A program made the position numbers and the translations under genes. This document shows, piece after piece, positions 32,339 to 40,750 of a stretch of DNA of 64,000 nt. The notes below the pieces were generated by a model. That model saw only the letters and a list, made by a program, of their open reading frames with translations. It did not search any database and was not told the DNA's origin. The stretch is from Halorubrum salinarum (GTDB taxonomy: Archaea > Halobacteriota > Halobacteria > Halobacteriales > Haloferacaceae): positions 1,302,001-1,366,000 of the forward strand of contig NZ_CP053941.1 of the NCBI RefSeq assembly GCF_013267195.1, given 5' to 3'. Position 1 is the first letter of the stretch. Each line of letters opens with the position of its first letter.

Positions 32339-33319
32339 TTATAAATGGTCGGCCACGTCCTCGGCGAAGTACGTGATGATCAGGTCCGCGCCCGCGCGCT
32401 TGAGCGCCGTGAGCGACTCCAGCGCGGTGGCCTCCAGGTCGAGCCACCCCTTCTCCGCGGCGGCGTGGAGCATCGCGTACTCGCCGGAGACGTTGTAAGC
32501 GGCGATGGGGCGGTCGAACTCCCGCCGGAGGTCCCCGACGATGTCGAGGTACGGCAGGCCGGGCTTCACCATCAGCACGTCGGCGCCCTGCTCGGCGTCG
32601 AGGCGGGCCTCCCGGAACGCCTCGCGGCGGTTCGCGGGGTCCATCTGGTAGTGCCGGCGGTCGCCGAACGCGGGCGCGCCGTCGGCCGCGTCGCGGAAGG
32701 GGCCGTAGAAGGCGGACTCGTACTTCGCGGCGTAGCTCAGGATGGCCACGTCCTCGTGGCCCGCCTCGTCGAGCGCCTCGCGGATCGCCCCCACCTGGCC
32801 GTCGGTCATCGCGGAGGGGGCGACCACGTCCGCGCCCGCGTCGGCCTGCGAGACCGCAGTGCGCGCGAGCAGGTCGAGCGTCTCGTCGTTCTTGACGGTG
32901 AGCGTCGGGTCCGACTCGGCGGTCTCCTCGATGACCCCGCAGTGGCCGTGGTCGGTGTACTCACAGAGGCAGACGTCGCCGATCACGGTGGCGTCGGTCT
33001 CGGCCGAGATCCGGCGGATCGCGCGCTGGACGACGCCGTCGTCGGCGTACGCGCGGCTCCCGGACGCGTCCTTTGACTCGGGGACGCCGAAGAGGATGAC
33101 GGCCTCGACGCCCGTCTCGCGTACCTCGGCGACGCGGTCGACGGCCTCGTCGACGGGCACGCGCTCGTGGCCGGGCATCGTCTCGATTGGCACGCGCTCG
33201 TCGGTCGTGGCGTCGACGAAGACGGGCGCGACGAGGTCCGACGCCGAGAGGTCGGTCTCGGCGACGAGCGGGCGAACGCCGTCGGTCCGGAGGCGGCGCG
33301 GCCGGTCCGTGAGGTCCAT
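32339..33319 (-). CDS. hemB: Delta-aminolevulinic acid dehydratase (porphobilinogen synthase)
   Basis: 326 residues, normal length. It joins two aminolevulinate molecules to porphobilinogen for heme, siroheme and cobalamin. The metal-binding loop DVCLCEYTDHGHCG contains the Cys set of the zinc-dependent class; the two active-site lysines are in SYAAKYES and MVKPGLPYLD. The C-terminal NVSGEYAML is also conserved. No other hem gene is adjacent; the DUF6757 and PHP genes upstream run the same way with short gaps. Confidence 0.95.
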   Translation of the reverse strand: MDLTDRPRRLRTDGVRPLVAETDLSASDLVAPVFVDATTDERVPIETMPGHERVPVDEAVDRVAEVRETGVEAVILFGVPESKDASGSRAYADDGVVQRAIRRISAETDATVIGDVCLCEYTDHGHCGVIEETAESDPTLTVKNDETLDLLARTAVSQADAGADVVAPSAMTDGQVGAIREALDEAGHEDVAILSYAAKYESAFYGPFRDAADGAPAFGDRRHYQMDPANRREAFREARLDAEQGADVLMVKPGLPYLDIVGDLRREFDRPIAAYNVSGEYAMLHAAAEKGWLDLEATALESLTALKRAGADLIITYFAEDVADHL

Positions 33320-33367
33320 GCCGACCGGTTGGTCCCGCGCCGCCTTTTACCGTTCGTCTCGGTCCGG

Positions 33368-33532
33368 CTACTCCGAGGACTCGATGTCGATCCGGTCGCG
33401 GAGCTCGGCGAGCTCGTCCGACTCGGCGAGCTCCTCGACGCGCTGTTTGAAGTGGGACTCGCAGAGGCCGACGACCACGCCGCGCTGCTCCGCCTCGTAC
33501 GTGGCCTCTCGGTCGCAGTAGTGACACCGCAT
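33368..33532 (-). CDS. Zinc-finger microprotein (DUF6757-like)
   Basis: 54 residues. It begins MRCHYCDREATYEAE and carries a second half-site LCESHFKQ, giving C-x2-C ... C-x2-H, a compact zinc-binding knuckle, then an acidic helical tail ending DIESSE. Such small zinc-finger proteins are numerous in haloarchaea and some affect biofilm or stress behaviour; the role of this one is unknown. It lies 48 bases upstream of hemB on the same strand, so co-transcription is possible. Confidence 0.7.
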   Translation of the reverse strand: MRCHYCDREATYEAEQRGVVVGLCESHFKQRVEELAESDELAELRDRIDIESSE

Positions 33533-33557
33533 ACGCGTCTCTCCGTCGGGCGCGGGC

Positions 33558-34466
33558 TTAATCCTGTTCGTCGGGCGCCGCGGCGGGGGACGATCCGGTC
33601 GCGAACGACTGGACGGAGACCGGTTCGGGCAGGCGTTCGCGGACGGGTTCGAACGCCGATTCCGTCAGCCCGGCGACGCCGAGGGTGCGCTCGTGCGCGT
33701 CCGTCCCGCCGGTTCTGAGCAGGTCGGCCTCGGCGGCGACGCGGTCGATCCGCTCGTCGTCGACGGCGCGGCCGTACGGGTAGAAGCGCTCGACCGCGCC
33801 GATCTCGTCGCGCTCGCGGGCGACCCCGAGCGCCTCGTCGACGCGCTCGTACCGGAACGGGTGCGCGAGCCCGACGAGCGCGCAGGCGTCGGCGAGCAGG
33901 TCCAGTCCCTCGTCGAGCGGGGTCACCTCGCGCGCGACGTAACACGGCCCGTCGTTCCTGATCAGCTCGTCGAACGCGCCGGCGTAGTCGTAGGGCGCGT
34001 CGGACTCGTCTATCGCCCGCGCGATGTGCGGTCGCCCCAGCCCCGCTCGGGGTTCTACGTCGAGGTCGACGCCGAGCCGGTCCTCGACCGCGTCGAGGAT
34101 GGCGGCGCCGCGCTCGCGGCGGTCGCGCTGGAGGCGCTCGACCTCCGCGTCGAGCGCGTCGGTGTGTTCGACGCCGTACCCGAGGAGGTCCAGGCGCTCG
34201 AAGCCGGCGTCGACTCGGAGCTCGATCCCCCTGACGACCCGGACGCCGTCGCGCTCGACGACCGGCGCGTCGAGCCCGGGGTGGATCCGGTCGTGGTCGG
34301 TGACGGCGGCCCAGTCGACGCCGGCCTCGCGGGCGGCCGCGGGCACCTCGTCGAGCGTCAGGGTCCCGTCCGAGACGGTCGTGTGCGCGTGGAGGTCGGC
34401 GACGATCGGTTCGGCGGTGTCGGCCGATCCCGCGGAATCGACGGAATCGGCGGATTCGGGGGGCAT
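33558..34466 (-). CDS. PHP domain phosphoesterase
   Basis: 302 residues. After an acidic lead comes DLHAHTTVSDG (first PHP metal motif), TDHD (second), and later HPFRY and GTDAHE motifs; together they build the three-metal site of PHP hydrolases such as RNase AM and 3',5'-nucleoside bisphosphate phosphatase. Central residues (ERLDLLGYGVEH, then RPHIARAI) match that subgroup. So a nucleotide or RNA 5'-end phosphatase is likely, cytoplasmic. Convergent with nothing; upstream is the DUF5789 promoter. Confidence 0.82.
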   Translation of the reverse strand: MPPESADSVDSAGSADTAEPIVADLHAHTTVSDGTLTLDEVPAAAREAGVDWAAVTDHDRIHPGLDAPVVERDGVRVVRGIELRVDAGFERLDLLGYGVEHTDALDAEVERLQRDRRERGAAILDAVEDRLGVDLDVEPRAGLGRPHIARAIDESDAPYDYAGAFDELIRNDGPCYVAREVTPLDEGLDLLADACALVGLAHPFRYERVDEALGVARERDEIGAVERFYPYGRAVDDERIDRVAAEADLLRTGGTDAHERTLGVAGLTESAFEPVRERLPEPVSVQSFATGSSPAAAPDEQD

Positions 34467-34612
34467 GGCGGCGAATAGCCCCGCCCGACACTAAGCGGCG
34501 GCGGTCCGGCACTGGGCCGCGGAGTCCGAATATAAGGCGATATAAGGTATCCCCTCCGACTAAGGTCGTACATGGACAATCATTAAGAACCATCGGCGGT
34601 TTTCATCTGTTG

Positions 34613-34897
34613 ATGCGCTTGAACGGCGTCGACGACCGACTCGAACGGCACCAGTACCCGACCACCTCTGAGGAGATCATCGCGGCTCACGGCAACGCGA
34701 CCGTAGAGCTCGCGAACGGGTCCGAGCGGCTCGGCGACGTCTTGGAGCGGTTCGGCGACCAGACGTTCGAGGACGCGGAGGACGTGTTCACCACGCTCCG
34801 AGCCGGCGTCTGTCACCGCGGCGTCGGTCGCCGGTTCTACTCGGACCGCGACCCGACCACCGACGCGGAGGACGGGCCCGCGCCAGTCTCGTTCTGA
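34613..34897 (+). CDS. DUF5789 family protein
   Basis: 94 residues. The segment LERHQYPTTSEEIIAAHG through ERLGDVLERFGDQTFEDAEDV is the recognisable core of this haloarchaeal family of small alpha-helical proteins; it resembles a DUF2795-like helix bundle. The function is unknown. A CATTAAGAAC box about 30 bases before the ATG fits a leaderless promoter; further upstream a short direct repeat (ATATAAGG twice, 34531-34548) may be a second promoter. Confidence 0.7.
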   Translation: MRLNGVDDRLERHQYPTTSEEIIAAHGNATVELANGSERLGDVLERFGDQTFEDAEDVFTTLRAGVCHRGVGRRFYSDRDPTTDAEDGPAPVSF

Positions 34898-35037
34898 CGC
34901 GGCGAACCGCGCGAAGTCCATACCCTTCCTTTCGAAGCCCGACCGCGGAGCGTCGCCGATCCGCGGAGGCGGAACGCCGCGACCCGCGACGCGGCTACGG
35001 CACGGCGTCGACGGCGAGCGACGCGACTGCGACGCAA

Positions 35038-36087
35038 CTACGACACGCCGTCGACGACGCCGGAGAGGTCGAGCGGGACCGAGCCCTTCCGGTACCCCTC
35101 GATCGACCCGTCGGGCTCGGTGCGGTACACGACCGCGGGCTTGTGACGGACAGCGGGCTCGGCCGCGCGCACCGCTTCCCACTCGTCGGCGGGGAACGAC
35201 GAGCAGTCGACGAACAGCGTGACGCCGCCCGCGTGGGCCGCGAGCTGGCCGCTGGTCTTCGTCTCGGCGGTGTCGCGGACGGCCGCGACGGGGTCGTTCG
35301 CGGAGCGACCGGCGGTCGGCTGCGGGCGCGTCACCTCCACGAGGTGACCGGCGCCGGTCTCGGGATCGGTCGCGCGGAAGTCGAGCGAGTGCCCGGTTGT
35401 CACCTCGATCTCCGGCGTGATCTCGTACCCCGCGTCGGTGAGGATCCGGGCCGCGGCGAACTCGGCTATCGCCGCGCTCATGCGGACGAGGTCCCGGGAC
35501 GCGGAGGTGCCGAGCTTCCCGGCCATGACCTCGCGGTAGTCGTCCAGCGTGCCCGGTCGGAGGGTCTCCTCGACGAAGCCGGTGCCCGCCTCGCGGATCG
35601 CGTCCGGGAACCCGGCGGCGTGGTCGCGGAAGAACGCCCGGCTCGTCTCCGCGCCGTCCTTCGAGCAGAACACCGGCAGGAAGTACCACGAGACGTGCGG
35701 GTAGTCGGCCAGCCACGGCTCGTCGTCGTGGAGCCCGGCGAGGAGCTCCCTCTGCGCCCACCGCGAGACGGGGTAGGGCGCCTCGTCGAACCCGTACTTG
35801 TCCGTCCGCCAGAGCTCGCTCGGGGTCTCCGTGTTGCCAAGCCAGTACCCGACCGGGCCGCCGTCGGCGCCGGCCGGCGGGTCCGCGTCGTCGTCGGTCC
35901 AGCAGAACAGCGCGAACGACCCGTCGTCCATGTCGAACCGGCGCGCCTCGTAGTCCGGCGGCGGGGCGAACCACGGGTCGCCGGCGGTCGCTCCGAGGTT
36001 CTCGTCGAGGGGGCGAGCGAGCTGCGACCGGACGCGGTCCGCCGTCCACCGACCGGGCGAGCGCCTGAAGCGGAGCGGTTGTGCCAC
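35038..36087 (-). CDS. DUF5784 family protein, possible nuclease-like fold
   Basis: 349 residues from a GTG. The N-terminal two thirds have many aromatic residues (WFAPPPDYEARRF, HVSWYFLPVF) and no known motif. Residues about 230-275 hold SLDFRAT ... HLVEVTRP, an Asp ... Glu-x-Thr arrangement on neighbouring strands like the PD-(D/E)XK nuclease core; a Lys or Arg follows. That fold call is my inference. The family is known mainly from haloarchaea and has no known role. It stands alone. Confidence 0.6.
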   Translation of the reverse strand: MAQPLRFRRSPGRWTADRVRSQLARPLDENLGATAGDPWFAPPPDYEARRFDMDDGSFALFCWTDDDADPPAGADGGPVGYWLGNTETPSELWRTDKYGFDEAPYPVSRWAQRELLAGLHDDEPWLADYPHVSWYFLPVFCSKDGAETSRAFFRDHAAGFPDAIREAGTGFVEETLRPGTLDDYREVMAGKLGTSASRDLVRMSAAIAEFAAARILTDAGYEITPEIEVTTGHSLDFRATDPETGAGHLVEVTRPQPTAGRSANDPVAAVRDTAETKTSGQLAAHAGGVTLFVDCSSFPADEWEAVRAAEPAVRHKPAVVYRTEPDGSIEGYRKGSVPLDLSGVVDGVS

Positions 36088-36161
36088 GCCCGTTCGGTAT
36101 CACGCCGCGCGGTTAATCGATTCCGGTGGCCGGCCCCCGAACGTTCACGGTCTTTGATACG

Positions 36162-36177
36162 TTTACCGACAGGTATA
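36162..36177 (+). promoter_or_regulatory. Near match to the TTTACC-N4-GGTAAA operator
   Basis: TTTACC-GACA-GGTATA, 11 of 12 conserved positions of the palindrome found three times around the tetR island. It overlaps the TATA-like GGTATATTA box of the DUF5786 gene, 31 bases before its start. Confidence 0.35.
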
Positions 36178-36207
36178 TTACAGGAAACGGCCAAGTGTAG
36201 TCGTACC

Positions 36208-36381
36208 ATGTCAATGGGTGCCTATGACGAGGCCGAGCACGAGCGTCGCGAGAAGAAGACCAGCGAAGTCGACGCCGACTTCGACGCGGAGCGGCCCGAG
36301 TACTCCGGTTCCCTGACCTACGACTCGGGCGACTCGACGGAGGCACTCCTCGACAAGTTCGAAGAGCTTCAGGGCAAGTGA
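36208..36381 (+). CDS. DUF5786 family small acidic protein
   Basis: 57 residues starting MSMGAYDEAEHERREKKTSEV; the whole length (including ERPEYSGSLTYDSGDSTEALLDKF) fits this small haloarchaeal family. Function unknown. Strong TATA-like box 30 bases upstream supports a leaderless transcript. Confidence 0.75.
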   Translation: MSMGAYDEAEHERREKKTSEVDADFDAERPEYSGSLTYDSGDSTEALLDKFEELQGK

Positions 36382-36467
36382 CGCGGCCGCGGCGACGCCG
36401 CGTTTTCTGATTCCGTTCTCAGCCGCCGAGCGCGAACGCCGTGAGCGACGACGCCGCGAGCGACGGC

Positions 36468-37148
36468 TCAGGTGAGCCAGATCGCGAGCGAGCAGACGAC
36501 GGCGACGGCGATGACGTGGCCGACCACCGCGCCGAGCAGCACGGGCTCGGTGAGCAGGAACGGGACGAGCGCCAGCTGGACGAGCGAGAAGCCGATGTTC
36601 TCGGCGTCGAGCCGGCGGACGACCGCCCGCTCCTCGTCCGGCAGATCGACGTGGACCGCGCGCCACAGCGCCACGACCGCGCTCCACCACGAGGTTCCGA
36701 TCCGGTAGGTCAGGTCCCAGAGGACGAGCAGCGTGAGGTAGACGACGGGGAGCGGGGGGTCGTCCCCGAACAGCCGGTCGATGAGGGTCGGGCCACCGGT
36801 CCCGTCCCACGCGAACAGGTAGGTGAGCAGCGCGATGAACGCCAGCACGCCCAACACGATCTCGATGCTCGACCCGAACAGCAGCCGCTTGTGCTCGGGC
36901 GGCGTGCCGAGCAGTCGGTTCTTCGCCCCGAGGCGGTGCATCTCGACGCTGCCGACGGCGGCGACGACGACCGCGACCGTCCCGGCGACGACGGCGTCCC
37001 AGGTCCCGTAGTACCAGCCGAGCGCCACCACGCCGACCTCAAAGACGGCGAACTGGAGCGCGACCGCCAGCGTGCGCGAGACGTCGAGGCCCGGGATCCC
37101 GCCGACGAGGCTCTCGTACACCCACGTCTCCCCGTATTCGCGGCTCAC
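36468..37148 (-). CDS. Polytopic membrane protein
   Basis: 226 residues from a GTG that overlaps the epimerase stop by four bases (GTGA). Five to six hydrophobic segments can be placed (about 25-45, 45-65, 85-105, 120-140, 175-195, 200-222), with a His-containing loop (EMHRLGAKNRLLG). No family recognised; an oxidoreductase-linked or lipid-related job is possible because of its coupling to the NAD(P)-binding gene. Confidence 0.7.
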   Translation of the reverse strand: MSREYGETWVYESLVGGIPGLDVSRTLAVALQFAVFEVGVVALGWYYGTWDAVVAGTVAVVVAAVGSVEMHRLGAKNRLLGTPPEHKRLLFGSSIEIVLGVLAFIALLTYLFAWDGTGGPTLIDRLFGDDPPLPVVYLTLLVLWDLTYRIGTSWWSAVVALWRAVHVDLPDEERAVVRRLDAENIGFSLVQLALVPFLLTEPVLLGAVVGHVIAVAVVCSLAIWLT

Positions 37149-38089
37149 GGCGAGACTCCGGGCAGCGCGCTCAGCGGCGACGCCTCCGCGTTCCGCGACT
37201 CGGTCAGCGCGCGGGCGACCGCGAGCTCGAAGGGCGTGCGCTCGACGGGCACCAGCTCCCGGATCCGGTCGTCCTCGACGACCACGGTGTTTCGGAGCCC
37301 CTCGACCAGCGACCGGGCGAGGTAGGGGTTCACGTCGGTGACGAGCCGGAGCCACCGGGCCGACAGCTCCGGGCTCAACACCGGGACCCGCACGATCCGG
37401 AGGGAGTGGCCGAGCTGCCGCCTGGTCCGGCGGAGGATCTCGGCGTAGGTCAGCACCTCCGGGCCGCCGATCTCGAACGTCTCGCCGGCGGTCTCGGGGG
37501 CGTCGAGGACGCCCGCGAGGTACGCGACCACGTCGGCGATAGCGATCGGCTGGCACAGCGTGTCGACCCACTTCGGCGTGACCATCACCGGGAGCCGCCG
37601 GGCGAGCCCCGACACCACCTCGAAGCTGGCGCTGCCGGCGCCGATGATGATCGCGGCGCGCAGGGTCGTGAGCGCCGGGTCGCCCTCGGCGAGGATCCGC
37701 TCCACCTCGCGGCGCGAACGGAGGTGCTCGGAGAGCTCCTCGCGGTCCTCGCCGAGCCCGCCGAGGTAGACGATCCGGTCGATCCCGGCGGCCGACGCGG
37801 CCGCAACGAAGTTCCTCGCGCAGTTCCGGTCGCGCTCCTCGTACCCCGGGCCGCCGTCCATCGAGTGGACGAGGTAGTACGCGGCGTCGACCGCCTCGCC
37901 GTCGAGTTCGAACGCCGGGGGGAGCGTCTCCGGTTCCAGGAGGTCGCCCTCGACGACCGAGACGCCCTCGGGCGCGTCGTAGCCGTCGGCGTCGCGGACG
38001 AGCGCGACCACGTCGTGGCCGCGCGAGAGGAGCGTCGGGACGAGCCGGCTCCCGACGAATCCGGTCGCGCCGGTGACGAGCACTCGCAT
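37145..38089 (-). CDS. NAD(P)-binding SDR/epimerase-like protein (NDUFA9-like)
   Basis: 314 residues with an N-terminal Rossmann fold, VTGATGFVGSRL (glycine-rich loop), then VEGDLLEPE and YLVHSM; the usual YxxxK catalytic pair is not obvious, which fits atypical SDRs of the NDUFA9/YbjT group that bind nucleotides without clear catalysis. The C-terminal half (EIGGPEVLTYAEILRRTRRQLG) is typical of that group. Coupled by overlap to the downstream membrane protein. Confidence 0.8.
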   Translation of the reverse strand: MRVLVTGATGFVGSRLVPTLLSRGHDVVALVRDADGYDAPEGVSVVEGDLLEPETLPPAFELDGEAVDAAYYLVHSMDGGPGYEERDRNCARNFVAAASAAGIDRIVYLGGLGEDREELSEHLRSRREVERILAEGDPALTTLRAAIIIGAGSASFEVVSGLARRLPVMVTPKWVDTLCQPIAIADVVAYLAGVLDAPETAGETFEIGGPEVLTYAEILRRTRRQLGHSLRIVRVPVLSPELSARWLRLVTDVNPYLARSLVEGLRNTVVVEDDRIRELVPVERTPFELAVARALTESRNAEASPLSALPGVSP

Positions 38090-38153
38090 ACCGTCTCCTG
38101 GGGCGGAACGACCATAAGCCTCGGCCTGCGCGGAGACTCACAGTTCCACAGAG

Positions 38154-38651
38154 TCAGAACAGACTGAGTCCACCGGAGAGGAGGATCAATGTGGAGACGA
38201 AGAGTGAGGCAATCGCAACGGTTAGGCTGAGCCGAGCGATCGCAACCGTCCGTTTGTCCTCGATCTGTCGTTCGATCCGTGCGGCCGTCTCGTCGAGGGA
38301 CTCGACCGCGTCAGTTGCCGTTCCGTCACGGACGAACGAACGGAACGTTCGGTCGGCAGATTTCGTGGCTTCGATTTCCGACACTGGTTCCAGTGACTCC
38401 TCGATACAGGCCGATCTCAGCTCGGCGATCTGCCGGATCAGTTGGTCGTGTTCCGACTCAATCCTGTTCAGAGACCAGACAGTACGCAGTCCGCACAGGG
38501 ATGATTGAACCTCGGTGACTGCGGCCCGGTACGACATTAGTTCCCGTTCGCAGTTCGCTACAGCGGTTGCGAACTCTCTCACCGCCCGCTCATCGGGGAA
38601 CTCACCGTAGATGCGTGTCGAGTTCGCCGCAGACGAATCGCTGTCAGGCAT
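38154..38651 (-). CDS. Tail-anchored coiled-coil protein, unknown family
   Basis: 165 residues. The body is helical with heptad-like spacing (about 20-75 and 105-135), then one C-terminal membrane segment (LTVAIASLFVSTLILLSGGL) with only five residues behind it, so most of the protein faces the cytoplasm. Codon use is less GC-biased than in the neighbours and the protein is much less acidic. It is divergent from the Lrp-like regulator with a 39-base AT-rich gap, so the two probably share control. No function known. Confidence 0.6.
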   Translation of the reverse strand: MPDSDSSAANSTRIYGEFPDERAVREFATAVANCERELMSYRAAVTEVQSSLCGLRTVWSLNRIESEHDQLIRQIAELRSACIEESLEPVSEIEATKSADRTFRSFVRDGTATDAVESLDETAARIERQIEDKRTVAIARLSLTVAIASLFVSTLILLSGGLSLF

Positions 38652-38690
38652 AAGATAATTAACATTTGGTGGTGTCGGATTATAAACACT

Positions 38691-39647
38691 ATGGCGGTGA
38701 GCGACGACACAATAGTCGTGTTGGAACAGCTCCGGCGGGACGCGAACCGAAATGACGAGGAGATCGCGGAGCGAACTGAACTTAGTCCGGCGGCGGTCGA
38801 CGAGGCGCGTGAGGAAATTCACGACGAAGGGTTGGTCGATTCGTACGCCGCGGTGGTTGACCCGGCCGCGGTCGGACATCGAGAGTCCTCGTATCACTTC
38901 ATCGGTGCGATAGACAACTACGACGAGACCTTGCGGAACGGAGTGCCAGAGTTCAACGAGTGGGGAGGGTCGCAGCTCGCGATGGTGGGGTTCGGTAACT
39001 ACGACATGATATTCCGAAAAGTGAGCAGGAACGAGGAGCGCCTCGACCGGTTCGCGCAGAATCTCATCACGAACCCGAAGTACCCGTCCCTTCGGGAAAC
39101 GAGCACCTATCGGATCAACGAGCGATACCGATGGAACGGAGCTAACCTCGAAGCAAATCGGTACGGACAGACGAACTGCGGTCTCGACGAGGACCGGCGC
39201 GAGGTGCTCAGCGTGCTCCAGGCGAACGGCAGGCTCCGCAACAGACCGGGAAAGGTCGCCGAGCGAGCGGATATCGCGACGGGAGAGGTAGCAGAGATCA
39301 TCAACGAGCTCGAAAGAGACGGCGTGATTCTCGGCTACACGGCCTTCCCGGACGTGAAGTCGCTTGGATGGTATCGGGGGTTCTTGGGACTGTCGAACCT
39401 TGAGAACAGCTACGAAGGCGTAGTGGACAATCTACTTGAACTTGAGCCACTCTACGCGCCGTACATCATCTCAGGAACAGGAGCAACTTGGGCCGACATC
39501 GGGATCGAGTTCGTTTGTCGGTCTATCGAACACCTAGACGAATTCACCGACCGAATCCGAGTTGGACTCGACGCGCGCGAGTCGCGAACGCTGCTCTCTC
39601 CGAAGGTATTCCAAAACGAAAGGACCGTAGACGTGAGTCCGAGTTGA
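38691..39647 (+). CDS. Tandem Lrp/AsnC-like transcriptional regulator
   Basis: 318 residues. Two similar halves: each begins with a winged-helix segment (IVVLEQLRRDANRNDEEIAE near residue 10; REVLSVLQANGRLRNRPGKVAE near 165) followed by a ligand-sensing beta region (SYHFIGAIDNY; GWYRGFLGLSNL). Duplicated Lrp-like proteins occur in haloarchaea. Pairs of ends match so well that an internal duplication is likely. The promoter (GATTATAAACAC, 38680-38690) abuts the ATG more closely than usual, so the true transcript start is uncertain. Lower-GC codons mark it as part of a transferred block with the gene to its left. Confidence 0.7.
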   Translation: MAVSDDTIVVLEQLRRDANRNDEEIAERTELSPAAVDEAREEIHDEGLVDSYAAVVDPAAVGHRESSYHFIGAIDNYDETLRNGVPEFNEWGGSQLAMVGFGNYDMIFRKVSRNEERLDRFAQNLITNPKYPSLRETSTYRINERYRWNGANLEANRYGQTNCGLDEDRREVLSVLQANGRLRNRPGKVAERADIATGEVAEIINELERDGVILGYTAFPDVKSLGWYRGFLGLSNLENSYEGVVDNLLELEPLYAPYIISGTGATWADIGIEFVCRSIEHLDEFTDRIRVGLDARESRTLLSPKVFQNERTVDVSPS

Positions 39648-39735
39648 GGGAGTCGGCTCGGAGCCCGAAAACGGGACGTGATCAGTCTGGCCCACGGACC
39701 GATCGCTAGAAGTGCCCCCGGGTTCCTCGTCCGGT

Positions 39736-40650
39736 ATGCGCGCAGGCGAGTTCGAACCGGTCCGCGGCGTCGAGGACCTGTACGTCCACGACACCGGGAT
39801 GTTCGACACCGACGAGTACGGCGCCGTCTACGTGTACGACGCCGAGCGACCGATCGTGATAGACACGGGGACGGGAGCGAACCGGGAGTCCCTCTTCGAG
39901 ACCGTCGAGGCGATCGGAATCTCCCGCGAGGAGCTCGCGTGGATCCTCCCGACCCACGCCCACCTCGATCACGCGGGCGGCGCCGGCCACCTGGCGGAGC
40001 GCTACCCGAACGCCGAGGTCCGGGTGCCCGAGAAGGGCGTCCGCCACCTCGTCGACCCCGACGCGCTCGTCGCCGGCACCAAGTCGGCGGTCGAGGAGCA
40101 GTGGAAGTACTACGCCGAGCCGCGGCCGGTCCCGGACGACCGGATCGCAGGGGTCGCCGAGGGCGACCGGATCGACCTCGGCGACCGGGAGCTCGTCGTC
40201 CGCGAGGCGCCCGGCCACGCACCCCACCACGCGGTCTACCACGACCCTGACGCGGACGTGGTGTTCGTCGCCGACGCCGCCGGCATCTACGTCCCCGCGG
40301 TCGACGCGGTGACCCCGACGACGCCGCCGCCGCAGTTCGACTTCGAGCAGTGCCTCGACGACATCCGGCTGATCGAGGATCTCGACCCCGACACGATCTG
40401 CTTCGGTCACTTCGGCCCGCGGACCTGCGACGAGGCCCTGATCGGCGAGGCGAAGCGGGCGTACGTCGAGTGGGTCGAGCGCGTCAGGGAGAAGCGCGCC
40501 GAACTCGGCGACGACGAGGCGGTCGTCGAGCATTTCGAGTCGGCGAGCCGCGACATCGACTACTGGAACCGCGAGCGCGCGCGGGCGAACGCGAGCCTGA
40601 ACGCGAGAGGCGTGTTGACGTACCTCGACCGCGCCGGCGACGAGGCGTGA
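39736..40650 (+). CDS. Metallo-beta-lactamase fold hydrolase
   Basis: 304 residues starting MRAGEFEPVRGVEDLYVHD. The MBL signature THAHLDHAGG lies near residue 77, with further ligand motifs at APGHAPHH, ADAAG (Asp) and FGHFGP (His), giving a two-metal site like glyoxalase II. Substrate unknown; thioester hydrolysis is typical of the group. The gap to the regulator is short but strand and GC content differ in character. Confidence 0.85.
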   Translation: MRAGEFEPVRGVEDLYVHDTGMFDTDEYGAVYVYDAERPIVIDTGTGANRESLFETVEAIGISREELAWILPTHAHLDHAGGAGHLAERYPNAEVRVPEKGVRHLVDPDALVAGTKSAVEEQWKYYAEPRPVPDDRIAGVAEGDRIDLGDRELVVREAPGHAPHHAVYHDPDADVVFVADAAGIYVPAVDAVTPTTPPPQFDFEQCLDDIRLIEDLDPDTICFGHFGPRTCDEALIGEAKRAYVEWVERVREKRAELGDDEAVVEHFESASRDIDYWNRERARANASLNARGVLTYLDRAGDEA

Positions 40651-40750
40651 CTCGCCGGGAGAGGAGGGGCGCGACCCGGCGGGGAGCGGCGACGGAGGCG
40701 GCCCCGGCGAGAGAAACGCCCTAAACCCCGCCGCCCGTATCCCGGGGCAG

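Noticed and set aside
33693-34478. Plus-strand frame opposite the PHP gene
   Set aside because: Mirror of the PHP coding strand; no motif of its own.
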